A stretch of 20,308 bases of DNA. It comes from Rachicladosporium sp. CCFEE 5018 (lineage: Eukaryota; Ascomycota; Dothideomycetes; Cladosporiales; Cladosporiaceae). A program made the position numbers and the translations under genes. Positions 1-8,221 of this stretch are shown here, piece after piece. Location of the stretch: NCBI GenBank assembly GCA_002077045.2, contig KZ111145.1, positions 913,841-934,148 of the forward strand, given 5' to 3'. How positions within the stretch are numbered: position 1 is the stretch's first letter; the number at the start of each line of letters is the position of its first letter. The notes below the pieces were generated by a model that made no database searches, was not told the origin of the DNA, and worked only from the letters and a program-made list of their open reading frames with translations.

Positions 1-504
1 TCAACAGGCATGATCGCAGCCACGAGCAGAGCACTGAGTAGCGAAGGTCAGGGTGACCCTGACATGTTGCTGGCTTTGGAGCTCAAGACTCGCGAGCTTC
101 ATCAGGACGTCCTCGACTGCATCGAAGATTACAAAGATCGCCTACTGCGGACGACTCTCTCTGGTCTACCCGAGCAACAATCCGCCACCGGGCGAGAAGC
201 TCTTGGGTCGGCCCTTGAATGTCTCAGCCTCTATAAACGCATGCTAGCCGCACTCAGCGAGCCCAATCGACTTGTCCTAGAAGTGGAATGCCAAGCGGTA
301 GCACTTACCATGCTCCAATTGTCAGAACAGCCTCTCGGGAGGCAATCTTGGATACACAGTAGCATTGAGCACGGCGTTGCGCTGACCATACAAGTTACAC
401 GGAAGTCTTGGGAAGAGGGTCTTTGTGATCGAAGCTGGGCAGAGCGAAGGCTGGCTTCGCGTAAGAGATGGAAATCTTTCTGTGGTTATCTCATGCAAGG
501 GTGA
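1..504 (+). CDS. 3' end of an unidentified fungal protein gene (5' part outside window)
   Basis: The reading frame is open from the first base of the window to a TGA at 502-504. There is an ATG at 10, but the frame continues upstream of it, so I read this as a gene cut by the window edge. The visible part (about 167 codons) is helical and soluble, with an alternation of Leu and charged residues, no signal peptide and no membrane segment. A stretch of the type LVLEVECQAVALTMLQL, followed by a basic Trp-containing tail (RKRWKSFCGYL), recalls the C-terminal regions of fungal Zn2Cys6 transcription factors. That resemblance is an impression only; no DNA-binding part is in view. A GTGAGG overlaps the stop codon and could be a splice donor, in which case the true C-terminus lies further on. 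Function unknown. Confidence 0.5.
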   Translation, partial: STGMIAATSRALSSEGQGDPDMLLALELKTRELHQDVLDCIEDYKDRLLRTTLSGLPEQQSATGREALGSALECLSLYKRMLAALSEPNRLVLEVECQAVALTMLQLSEQPLGRQSWIHSSIEHGVALTIQVTRKSWEEGLCDRSWAERRLASRKRWKSFCGYLMQG

Positions 505-1758
505 GGCTTCTATGTGCGGTCGGTGGAGATTCGGAACAGCCTGGGGATGTAGCTCGGGGAGATCGACAGCGACTAAGCTCGTTATAGATCTAAAAGCTTG
601 ATCAAGTGCTTGCAGCTAATGGTTGAATTCAGCAAAGGGGTTCTGGAGTGCGCGTCGATCTGCACTGTCAGTGTGTAGATTGGTCGAATGGGAGAAGACT
701 CGGCGGAGATGGTAATTCGTGAGAATCAGATCGCACCGGCATCACCATTACTGCGCCATCACTTGAAGCGATCACCCGCTGAGAATGTGCGATCAGACTG
801 CTTTGCTGCTGTTCAGCAATGTCATTCGGTACAAGATCGGCGCCAAGTGGTCGGCGATAGACATGAAGCTGTAACGGACCCCTGAACACGTCAATGGGTG
901 CCCGTGAGGTAGCGTCCGACATTGCCCATTGGAGTGCTTTGGGAATTCCTTGTTTACGGTGCTCGATGCCTATTTCTACGCCTCTTCGTAGGCGCGTAGT
1001 CTACTGCGCTTCCATCAGAAGGACTGACACCAGTGCCTCCGACCGCGATACCGCCAGTGAGATGTCCCACATATCCCAGAGCCCTGCAGGCCACTATTAT
1101 ATCTTGAGTCTCAACCTAGAGCAACAGATATAGCGTAGAAGATGCATGCGCCGCATAGCTACAGCCGATTCGAAAGCACTCTTGTCAACACTATAGAGGC
1201 AGGAGAGCAAATGCACCTTCGCCTCCGACTTGCCCAATATGACTACAATATGAGTAGATCAACCAATCACGGTCCACTGCCGTCCATTCTATGACTTTGA
1301 TCGCCGTATAGCCTGGCTACCTTATCTGCAGCTGTGTTGCGCGGACAGTGGGAAGGTCCGTTCGCCATACCTCACGCACATGGTTCCACGGGTTAGATAC
1401 GGGCAGGGCGGATCTCCCGAGGCACCGAGGATACCCTGCGCCTGATTATCTGGAACGACGATGGACTCATACTGGTTCAAAACTCACTGACGCTGTTCGT
1501 ACTTTTGATTGGGCGACAAGAAGATCACGTTTGCCAAGACTGACTATCAAGACTTCACTATACCTCTTGGCCGTTGTCTCAACGGCCAACCACCACTTCA
1601 TCTTTTCCCTCCGACTGGACAAGATTGCGACTACACACCTCTACGCATCACGGACGCACCACTGCGTTCTTGGCAGCCTTGACTCCTGCGAGATGCAGAA
1701 CCTATCTGCACGCCAAGCGACGCGCACCTGCCGTCTTGGAGGAAGTAGACCAGATGAC

Positions 1759-1875
1759 AGATAAGGTCTGATTTAATGAAGTCGACGGTGCCAAGAGCAA
1801 AAATCAGGCAAGCAATCATCCCCGGTGTTACACGCCTTGTGTTAGACTCCACTCTATGGCCTAGTCACCAGATAA
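1759..1875 (+). promoter_or_regulatory. Two AGATAA (GATA-factor type) sites upstream of the protease gene
   Basis: AGATAA occurs at 1759-1764 and again at 1870-1875, both on the + strand, 528 and 417 bp before the subtilase ATG. HGATAR is the site class bound by AreA/Nit2 nitrogen regulators, which control many secreted fungal proteases. The match is six bases long, so chance occurrence is quite possible; the assignment rests on context. Confidence 0.25.
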
Positions 1876-2179
1876 GAAATGCGCTCCACCTCTGGCTTGA
1901 TACCGTGGGCAGCGCTCATTGCCCGCGGTAAAACTCGCCCGGTTGGGCTCGTACACGGATTGGAGGCAGGGTCAAGGTGGCCGCAGCCCCGTAGTCGTCG
2001 ACATGGGCTGGCGTAGTATTGCGAGTGGCGGTAGAACCTCTTGGCTGCAGTACCCCTGCTTCAAGAAGACAATAGACCGAAGGTGATGGCCTGCAACCCC
2101 TTTACCCACTACAGAGGTAACATCAGCGTCGCCACCTGGGCTCAGTTGACCTGGGTGCTGGGAACGATCAGTATCTGGG

Positions 2180-2187
2180 TATATAAG
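2180..2187 (+). promoter_or_regulatory. TATA box of the subtilase gene
   Basis: TATATAAG lies 105-112 bp upstream of the ATG at 2292, a normal position for a fungal TATA element with a 5' leader of about 70-80 nt. The downstream leader is rich in C and T (TTCTTGAAGTCC, CACCTTCACATC), as is common near fungal transcription starts. Confidence 0.55.
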
Positions 2188-2291
2188 AATGAGGTGAGCA
2201 CGCCCGTGGAAGTCAATACTCCCAAAGCACCCGTCTTCCACAGAATCCAATTCTTGAAGTCCTGTCTGCACCTTCACATCAATTATCAATC

Positions 2292-3549
2292 ATGCCTTCC
2301 TTGTCAACGCTGCTCTGTGTCGTCCCAGCTCTCCTCCAGGCGGTCTCAGCTGTTCCCCACATCAATCGCCGCCAGACCGAGGAAACGATCCCGAACAAAT
2401 GGATCGTGCGTATCGAGGATTACGAATCGCTGGACTCTGTCCTCACTACAGTGCTTGAGGAGGCAGGTGTGGAGGCTATCGGCAACTACAGCGTCGGCAA
2501 TGTCAAGGGATTCAACTTCGAGGGTGATGATGCCGTTCTCGAGACGCTCCAGCAGATGGGCGCCATCAAGTCTGTCGAGCCCGACACTCGCATGTACTCG
2601 AGTGTTCCCATGGGCGATATCTCAGCCCGTGCGTTGGTCTCTCAATCAAACGCTCCCTGGGGACTTGGTCGCATTTCTCGCAAGACTCGTGGTTCGACGA
2701 CGTACACGTACGACTCCTCTGCTGGCGCGGGCACCTACATCTATGTTATCGACACCGGTGTGAACTCAGGACACACCGATTTCACTGGCCGTGTCACTCT
2801 CGGAGCCAGCTTCATCTCGGGATCGAATGGCGAGGACGACCAAGGCCACGGAACGCACTGCGCTGGTAGTGCTGCGGGGACCAGATACGGCGTTGTAAGC
2901 TTGCCTCTTCTTGTAGACCCTTATCTGATCCCATGCTGATACATCCTATAAACAGGCCAAGAAAGCGAACATCATTGCCGTCAAAGTCCTTGACTCCTCC
3001 GGCTCAGGCTCCAACTCCGGTGTCCTGCGTGGCATTGACTGGGCAGTCCAAGACGCCCAAGACAAGGGCCACATCAGCAGGACCGTCATCTCGATGTCAC
3101 TTGGCGGATCCTTCTCGCAAGTCACGAACGATGCAATTGCCGCCGCGACCAATGCTGGTGCCTTCGTCGCCGTGGCTGCAGGTAACGACAAAGCAGATGC
3201 CTCTCGCTACTCGCCAGCCTCCGCTCCCTCAGCGTGCACAGTCGGCGCTACCACGAGCGCGGATGCTCGTGCGAGCTACTCGAACTACGGCAGTCTTGTC
3301 GACATCTTCGCGCCGGGGTCAAACATCCTTTCCGCTTGGATCGGATCTTCAACCGCGTCAAACACCATCAGTGGTACGAGCATGGCAACACCGCACATCG
3401 CAGGTCTAGCGGCATACCTGCTCGGCTTGGAGGGGGGCAGCACGGCTGGCTTGTGCAGTAGGATTCGATCGCTCGCTCAGTCAGGCATCCTTACGGGCGT
3501 GGGCTCGGGCAGCCCAAACTTGCTGGCGTACAACGGTAACGGGCTGTGA
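2292..3549 (+). CDS. Secreted subtilisin-like (proteinase K family, S8) serine protease precursor
   Basis: Two exons, 2292-2894 and 2956-3549, split by a 61-bp phase-0 intron (donor GTAAGC, branch CTGAT at 2936, acceptor AACAG), give 398 residues. Residues 1-20 are a signal peptide ending VSA. Residues about 35-105 form an inhibitor I9 propeptide (KWIVRIEDYES start). The mature enzyme starts near residue 114-117, just before SNAPWGLGRIS, which aligns with the N-terminus of proteinase K. The catalytic triad is complete: Asp154 in YVIDTGV, His186 in GHGTHCAG and Ser343 in GTSMATPH; the oxyanion-hole Asn278 sits in AAGND. Length and order match a normal family member, so the enzyme should be an active extracellular endoprotease used for nutrient acquisition or host and substrate degradation. 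The ATG has A at -3. A possible N-glycosylation site (NYS, Asn65) lies in the propeptide. Confidence 0.95.
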
Positions 3550-3823
3550 TTGTAGATAGTCTCTCCGCTAGACGGGTACGCGATAAACATACGGTACAGA
3601 GCTAGCCGTTCCGCCGAGTTCTCATGCAGTCATCTTCCAAAGCCTCTGTCGTACAGCACGGCGCTCGTGCCTCAGCACTTGTTCGATGCCTCAGCATCTC
3701 TCCGTTGCCTAACGATCAGTTCGAAAGTGAAAGTTGTAGAAGTGTACCAGAGCGAGTGGGCAGTGGTAGTGCAGTCGGCTGGGACTTGAACACACGCGAC
3801 GCGGCTCACCAGCAACGCCAAGC

Positions 3824-4138
3824 ATGGCTGATAACGGCGCCCAAGCTGCCCTAGATGGAACCCGCGCCCAGGGCGACGCTAATGCGAGTCGGGTAAGGTA
3901 CCCGGACGCCCACCAGGCAGTATTGGGAAGTGTGTGGGGAGTAGGGCGACTGTGGGGACCAGCGCACGAGGGTCGGTACAGTGGCGGACGGAGTGTGATG
4001 CGAAGTCGTCCAGCTTGGCGTCGGCATGGAGTGGCTGCGCCGCTCGTATGCTCTGGTCGTCCGAAGTCGTGATTCATGATCTGTCGGATGCCTGCTACGA
4101 TCGCGGACGGGCTTCTGCCGATGCAGGACTGCGAGACT
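3824..4138 (+). CDS. Candidate small two-exon gene, unidentified
   Basis: An ATG at 3824 with A at -3 and G at +4 opens a hydrophilic 23-codon stretch (begins MADNGAQAALDG) that runs straight into a good donor, GTAAGG at 3893. If the acceptor TACAG at 3977-3981 is used (89-bp intron, phase 0), the frame continues through a Cys- and Ser-containing stretch to the TAG at 4136-4138, giving about 77 residues. I do not recognise the product and saw no clear branch site, so this may be chance. Without splicing, the first frame also stays open to a TGA at 4070. It is listed because the start context and donor are better than for other open frames in this spacer. Confidence 0.2.
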
Positions 4139-4682
4139 AGCCGGACACGGCTCTCACAGATACCAGTACCTCCACAACGGCGAGTTTACATACGTTAGCC
4201 GTATCTCGAGGTAAAGTCAACACATCGAGCTCCATGTCGCTTTTCAAGATTCTGTTCGCGTTCCCAATGACGTCTGGTGCAGTGCCACCCAGGTTGGACT
4301 CCCTTCCTTTGACCACCACAAGTGCATCTTTGTGTCCGCAGCTTCGCGCCCACATCTTTGAGCCATCCGGCTGCAGCCAAGGCAAGCAAGCGCCCAGGCT
4401 AGACCTCGTGCATCGTATGGCTCTACACCTGACGCGTCACACCGTATCCTGTTCACGAACATGAGCCGCAGAGCTTCATGTGTAGCTATGGTCCCGTAAG
4501 CATCCAACACCGACCGACTCATCATCAGTGCTGTCGGTATGCCAAGCGCTCGTATGGCTGTGCAGGAGTGGGGCTGTGCAGGAAGTGTGGTTAGATGCTA
4601 GTGGAAGGCGGAGTATATGTGGATTGGGAGGGGGAAAAGAAGAGCATTGACCTGACGGTCGTGAAGAGGTCGACGAAGCCAT
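4137..4682 (-). pseudogene. Decayed paralogous coding sequence, copy 1 (possibly F-box-like end)
   Basis: The ATG at 4682 starts MASSTSSRPS. A possible intron follows (GTCAAT donor at 4651, CTAAC branch, acceptor CACAG ending at 4558), joining in frame to AIRALGIPTALMMSRSV and then ATHEALR and GLAWA. About 100 nt further on the coding-like signal shifts to another frame (donor-class change of one), which reads NANRILKSDMELDVLTLP and then KLAVVE before a TAG at 4137-4139. LTLPR...KLAVVE resembles the start of fungal F-box-like domains (LTLPRELR..IYKLAVVE), with apparent one-base losses inside it. The block from about 4359 to 4490 matches 7591-7713 in the same orientation. I read this as a broken gene copy; identity is inference. 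Confidence 0.35.
4359..4490. repeat. Dispersed repeat, copy 1
   Basis: On the + strand this block shares GAGCC-TCC, CTGC-GCCAAG, GCGCCCA-GCTAGACCT, the 13-mer TGACGCGTCACAC (4430-4442) and GCAGAGC-TCATGTGT-GC-AT with 7591-7713, in the same order and orientation. Several differences are C/T or G/A transitions. Copy 1 has about 17 nt more between the last two blocks. Confidence 0.65.
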
Positions 4683-4941
4683 TCGAGTGTGTGATCAGCG
4701 ACCTATCAGAGGATGAACTAGGATATAGCATTCAGATCACGAGACCTTTGATATGAGGGACACGACTTTAGATGCTTCGTCGACGGACTTGCGAGATGCG
4801 GGACACGATGTACCTTTGCCTCTACTTACTTTTAGGTTCGCCAGTAGCCTCATATCGTACCCAATCCGAGTATCCATTTGACTTGCTACTCCTTCCCCAC
4901 TGTACGATCCAGTGAAGGACTACGTACCACCCCCACGCACC

Positions 4942-6659
4942 TCACTCCGTCAGTTGCCGCTCTCTCCTCAGCCCCAGCATCAAGGTTGAGGACCGACTGA
5001 TGCGCTTGAAACGCTCTGACCATGATGTCCCTCGTTTGTGCCCACAGCCAGGCAACGATGCATCACTATTGGACGGTGATGGAATAGGCGAGATCATGCT
5101 GTCAGGTCGTTGTATCATTCTAGAAATTCTAGCCGCTAAAGCACCTTTGTGGCGGCGCTGTGTGAAAGCGACAGGCGTCGGGCGAGCTTCAGCGCTTCCG
5201 TCCATCGCTAGCGGCTCGAGGGACATATTCATCGATTGTGACCAACGAGTTGGAAACTCACCGAGTGCAGTACTATTACTCTGAACAAAGTGTGTTCCAG
5301 CGTGAGCCACGTCCTCTTCCGTAGGACTCGCGTTAGGCCAGTGCTGAACTGGACCAGATTCGCCGGAATTGCGGAAGGCTTCATGGTCCATAATATCGCT
5401 ACTCTGCCGCTTGTCGAGCCTACTCCTGGGAGTGGATTTGACGCTCCATAGTTGCCAGCGTCGGAACGCCATGACGACGACACCTCGGGATATGCGGAGG
5501 GGGCGGCTGCCGTGTTGTATACGTGCAACTCCGTCGATATCGTTTCCTGCCCTGTCGGTAACGACGCTCCCCCATTTGATACAGTGACCGAATAAGGACC
5601 AGCGTTTGGATCGGCGTTTGTCGTCGCATCAAATCGTACATCTGGTGGGCGTATGCTTTCGCGAAGCAGCTCGTAAAGTACAGCGCCAGTCTCGCCACTT
5701 TGTAGACGGCTGATAAAATTAGTGGCTGCTCGATCCTCCCATGCTAGTATGGGACCGGAATAAAGGTCGTCGCAATTGAACTGGCGGGTGTACAATGCCG
5801 TCCAGTCGCGCATTGTATTCGGTCCGTGCAGCAAACTCCAAATGACAAAGCTGCGACTCCATTCTGCTCGAGTAGCCCCGTCCGACATATGTTGGAAGAC
5901 ATGCTTCGTGTACTCTCCAAACGTTGCGTGCATCCTCAAGTGTAGCGGACCCTCGGGCTGTGATTGTATGGCAAAGACCTTCCAGCAGAATCCACAACCC
6001 AGTGCCTGCCATGGATCGACAACGTTCACCGCATCGTCAGCATGAGTGCATTGTAGATTACGGCAACCATGGCCCTCGTCGGTCCTCTCATGTTTGCGGA
6101 AGTGATCGAGCCTAGACCAAATTCTCGAGCAGCCCGGACCCGGACATGTGTACCTGACCCAATGGCTCTCGGCATGTCGCTTGCAAGCTTTTCTGTTGAC
6201 ATAAGTCTTGAGTTTTCGACATCCTGGAAATGGGCAAAAGAAAGCAGGGGCACCTGTGACGTGCTGGGTGGCAACAGGCACAGGCATATCAGCTGTCTCC
6301 GGGATCTCGGTATGATGTAGATACTGCTCGTGGGTGTGCTTGATCTGGTGCTGAGCAGTAGCGTCTCCGGCCTGTGGTCCGGATTCAGGATCCGGGACAT
6401 TGTCGACCCTCACTGCGGTAGGAGTCAGTACGATTGCCTCATGATGCCCAATTCAATGTCATGTCTGGGGCTTCCGAGATGACTTACCATTATCGTAAAG
6501 GCGTGTGTACCATCTTGTAAGATCTGGCGGTTCGATCTGTAGTCGAGCGAGTCCAAGTAAGAACGCGAAAGCTTCATCTGGAATGGCTTCGGCGTCACGA
6601 AAGTCAAGATGCGTGGCAGGCATTCCTGCCTCGCGATGGGGTGCCGAGCCCGAAGCCAT
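4942..6659 (-). CDS. C2H2-type zinc-finger protein (fungal, unnamed)
   Basis: Exon 1 is 6659-6488 (ATG with an in-frame TGA three codons upstream). A 75-bp intron at 6487-6413 (GTAAGT, CTGAC branch, CCGCAG) is clear. Exon 2 carries three Cys/His modules: C117-x4-C122-x14-H137-x3-H141, C147-x4-C152-x12-H165-x6-H172 and C197-x2-C200-x14-H215-x3-H219. These are followed by a conserved-looking helical segment (SRSFVIWSLLHG) and a Ser/Pro-rich tail. Around 5400-5485 the coding signal moves to another frame. An 80-bp intron at 5483-5404 (GTGTCG to GGCAG) would join it and give about 520 residues ending KRISRSSTLML..RQLTE at 4942. Without that intron, the first frame runs on to a stop at 5229. A role in DNA binding or transcription is the family expectation; the odd spacings leave it open. 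The second intron is uncertain. Confidence 0.7.
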
Positions 6660-6949
6660 CCTAGCTCATCGGTACGGAGGGAATGAGGAGACCATGGCGT
6701 GCGTTTGTGCGCCCGATGATCCAGTCAAAGTGTGAGCACTGTAGTTGTCTGCTTGATAGAGCAAAGTGGTGAAGTGTCTTCCAGAGCAAAAGAGATTCGA
6801 GTCCAGCTCACGTATAGCTCAAGGCATACTGTGAGGTGAAGGCCACCCAAATTAGCGCATAGTACGGCATTGCTGTGACTGGCTCTCTAGCCCACTTATA
6901 CAAGCTTACAAGTGGCAGTGAAGAACGCGATTGTGAGAGAGGACTCAGA

Positions 6950-6987
6950 GTACCCGCTAGCAGCCGCGGCTGCGGCCAGGTACCCGC
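6950..6987. repeat. 14-nt perfect palindrome flanked by an 8-nt direct repeat
   Basis: GCAGCCGCGGCTGC at 6960-6973 equals its own reverse complement. GTACCCGC occurs on both sides, at 6950-6957 and 6980-6987. It lies about 300 bp upstream of the zinc-finger ATG, so it could be a dimeric regulator site, but no factor is assigned. Confidence 0.4.
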
Positions 6988-7383
6988 AAGGATAATAGGG
7001 CGATTGGGCGCACACTAGCTCGGCGCCCATGGAGCGATCTGTCAAGTCAGCATACATGACCCATCTTAGATGCAGTGCGGGAGGTGGCTGGCCTACAGCA
7101 AGATAGCGGGAGGAAGGTGAACACTGTCGACGTCAACTCGACACGATCCATTGCCGCATGAGGCTGAGTTGCACCGTACCCGAAGATCCTCCCGAGTCGC
7201 GGTTTGCCGTGCAGCTGTGTAGAATTCGACGTAGTGCCACCTTCGTGATCAAGTGACCCAGCACACTGTTGCAAGAAACTGTATACGATTGTACGTCGTG
7301 GCTTGTGGTTACGTTCATTGATTTCTTCGATAGCACGACGCCAGGGATGCGCTGCTCTCATGCTTAGCGACAAGCTCCGGAGG

Positions 7384-7712
7384 TCACATTTCTGAGCAGA
7401 CAGCGATCCTACGCGAAACCAAATCGCAGTGTGCTTTCCGTATCATGTTCATGTCGTCTCTCGCGTGAAGGCTGTGATGAGCATAGGCTTGCGGGTAAGT
7501 TGGCATCTCTACAGTAGCAGGGCGGGCATTAGAGCAACCGAGCCCGCCTGCAAAGCTGCCACGCCTGCTTCGCCTATTACCTCCTCGACTCGAGCCCTCC
7601 ATCTGCGGCCAAGAGAAGAAGGCGCCCAAGCTAGACCTTTTGGAGTTATGCATTGCATATCCGAAATATTGACGCGTCACACAACGATGCGCAGAGCCTC
7701 ATGTGTGGCCAT
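7384..7712 (-). pseudogene. Decayed paralogous coding sequence, copy 2
   Basis: The - strand reads ATG at 7712 into MATHEALR, then a TGA at once; relative to copy 1 (4137-4489) 17 nt are missing here, which breaks the frame. After the shared block TGACGCGTCACAC (reverse-complemented) the frame GLAWAPSSLGRRW appears, and a further shift gives MPTYPQAYAHHS..NMIRKAHCDL and a TGA at 7384. The frame is also open upstream of the ATG (MERPLRASASDKR). The differences between the copies fall mostly at third codon positions inside ATHEALR and GLAWA, which suggests former coding sequence on this strand. No function is recognised. It may be spliced rather than broken: a GTAATA donor and GTAGAG acceptor would restore one shift. 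Confidence 0.35.
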
Positions 7713-7713
7713 C
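7591..7713. repeat. Dispersed repeat, copy 2
   Basis: Direct-orientation partner of the block at 4359-4490, 3.2 kb away with the zinc-finger gene between them. The shared 13-mer TGACGCGTCACAC is at 7670-7682; its core TGACGCGTCA is a perfect palindrome. Confidence 0.65.
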
Positions 7714-8221
7714 CTTTTATCGCTTGCGCTTGCGCGAAGTGGCCTTTCCATCGGGTGTGATGTCGACATTGACGCATGTTGTGACTTGTGAGGCGGTGCA
7801 GGTAGAGATAAGGTTACACAAGAGCGAAGAACTTGGGACGTGCCGACCATGCACTGCCCCGATGGCCCGGCTCACGGGACGAGATGCCTGTCTCACATCA
7901 CTCCATCGTTAATCTGGATAGCGTCTTCCAGATGAATTCTGATTCTATGGAATTCGGGACGGCTTCGTCGCGAGGGCTCGGACGCTCGCCTCCAACCTAC
8001 TGCAGCGTTCACCTGGGGTAGGCAGTGCAAGCGGCACGAAGCGAATGCGAGAAGCCTCCTTTCTTCCATGAGCTTCTGATGCTCGTGGTCTTGCACATCG
8101 CCGCAGTACCAGGGCTGCGCTGCCTCTTTGTCCTCATTCCAACGCCTCGCTATGCTTCCCGTCCACACGAGACCCATCGTACATGTTCCCAACCTTCACT
8201 CACCCATCTACGTCGCTTTAC

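Larger units (their letters stand above)
505..2291. other. 1.8 kb intergenic region upstream of the subtilase gene
   Basis: I find no gene I can support here. Short open frames exist on both strands (for example - strand 922-668 from an ATG, and + strand around 1394-1540), but none shows a recognisable motif, and at this base composition frames of 50-100 codons arise by chance. No tRNA-like A/B box pair was found. The last few hundred bases contain promoter elements of the subtilase gene, listed separately. A spliced small gene could still be hidden here. Confidence 0.5.
3550..4941. other. 1.4 kb region between the convergent subtilase and zinc-finger genes
   Basis: No intact gene is certain here. 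It holds a candidate small + strand gene (3824-4138) and a decayed - strand coding sequence (4137-4682), both listed separately. The remainder (about 3550-3820 and 4690-4941) shows no recognisable feature; it should include the 3' untranslated regions of the two flanking convergent genes. Confidence 0.5.
6660..8221. other. 1.6 kb region between the zinc-finger gene start and the Nup188 gene end
   Basis: It contains the upstream region of the zinc-finger gene (a TATAAG on the - strand at about 6893-6900, some 235 bp before the ATG), a short perfect palindrome with flanking repeats (6950-6987), and decayed paralogue copy 2 (7384-7712), listed separately. A - strand open frame from an ATG at 7358 down to 7047 (about 103 codons) is hydrophilic but has no recognisable motif. 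Nothing identifiable was seen at 7800-8221 beyond the presumed 3' region of Nup188. Confidence 0.5.

Noticed and set aside
668..922. 84-codon - strand open frame from an ATG
   Set aside because: Hydrophilic and plausible in composition, but no motif, no splice partners and no recognised family.
1348..1764. 138-codon + strand open frame in the first spacer
   Set aside because: It starts with GTG, has no motif, and overlapping frames look equally protein-like; at this base composition it can arise by chance.
2041..2763. 240-codon + strand frame overlapping the protease promoter and exon 1
   Set aside because: It is a shadow of exon 1, where the other frame encodes an unmistakable subtilase.
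3775..3800. Possible tRNA T-arm (GTTCAAGTCCC on the - strand)
   Set aside because: The flanking five bases do not pair, and no cloverleaf can be drawn.
7687..7791. 34-codon + strand frame starting MRRASCVAILLSLALA, like a small secreted Cys-containing protein
   Set aside because: It lies on the other strand of the decayed paralogue, is very short, and the matching frame in copy 1 stops after 12 codons.
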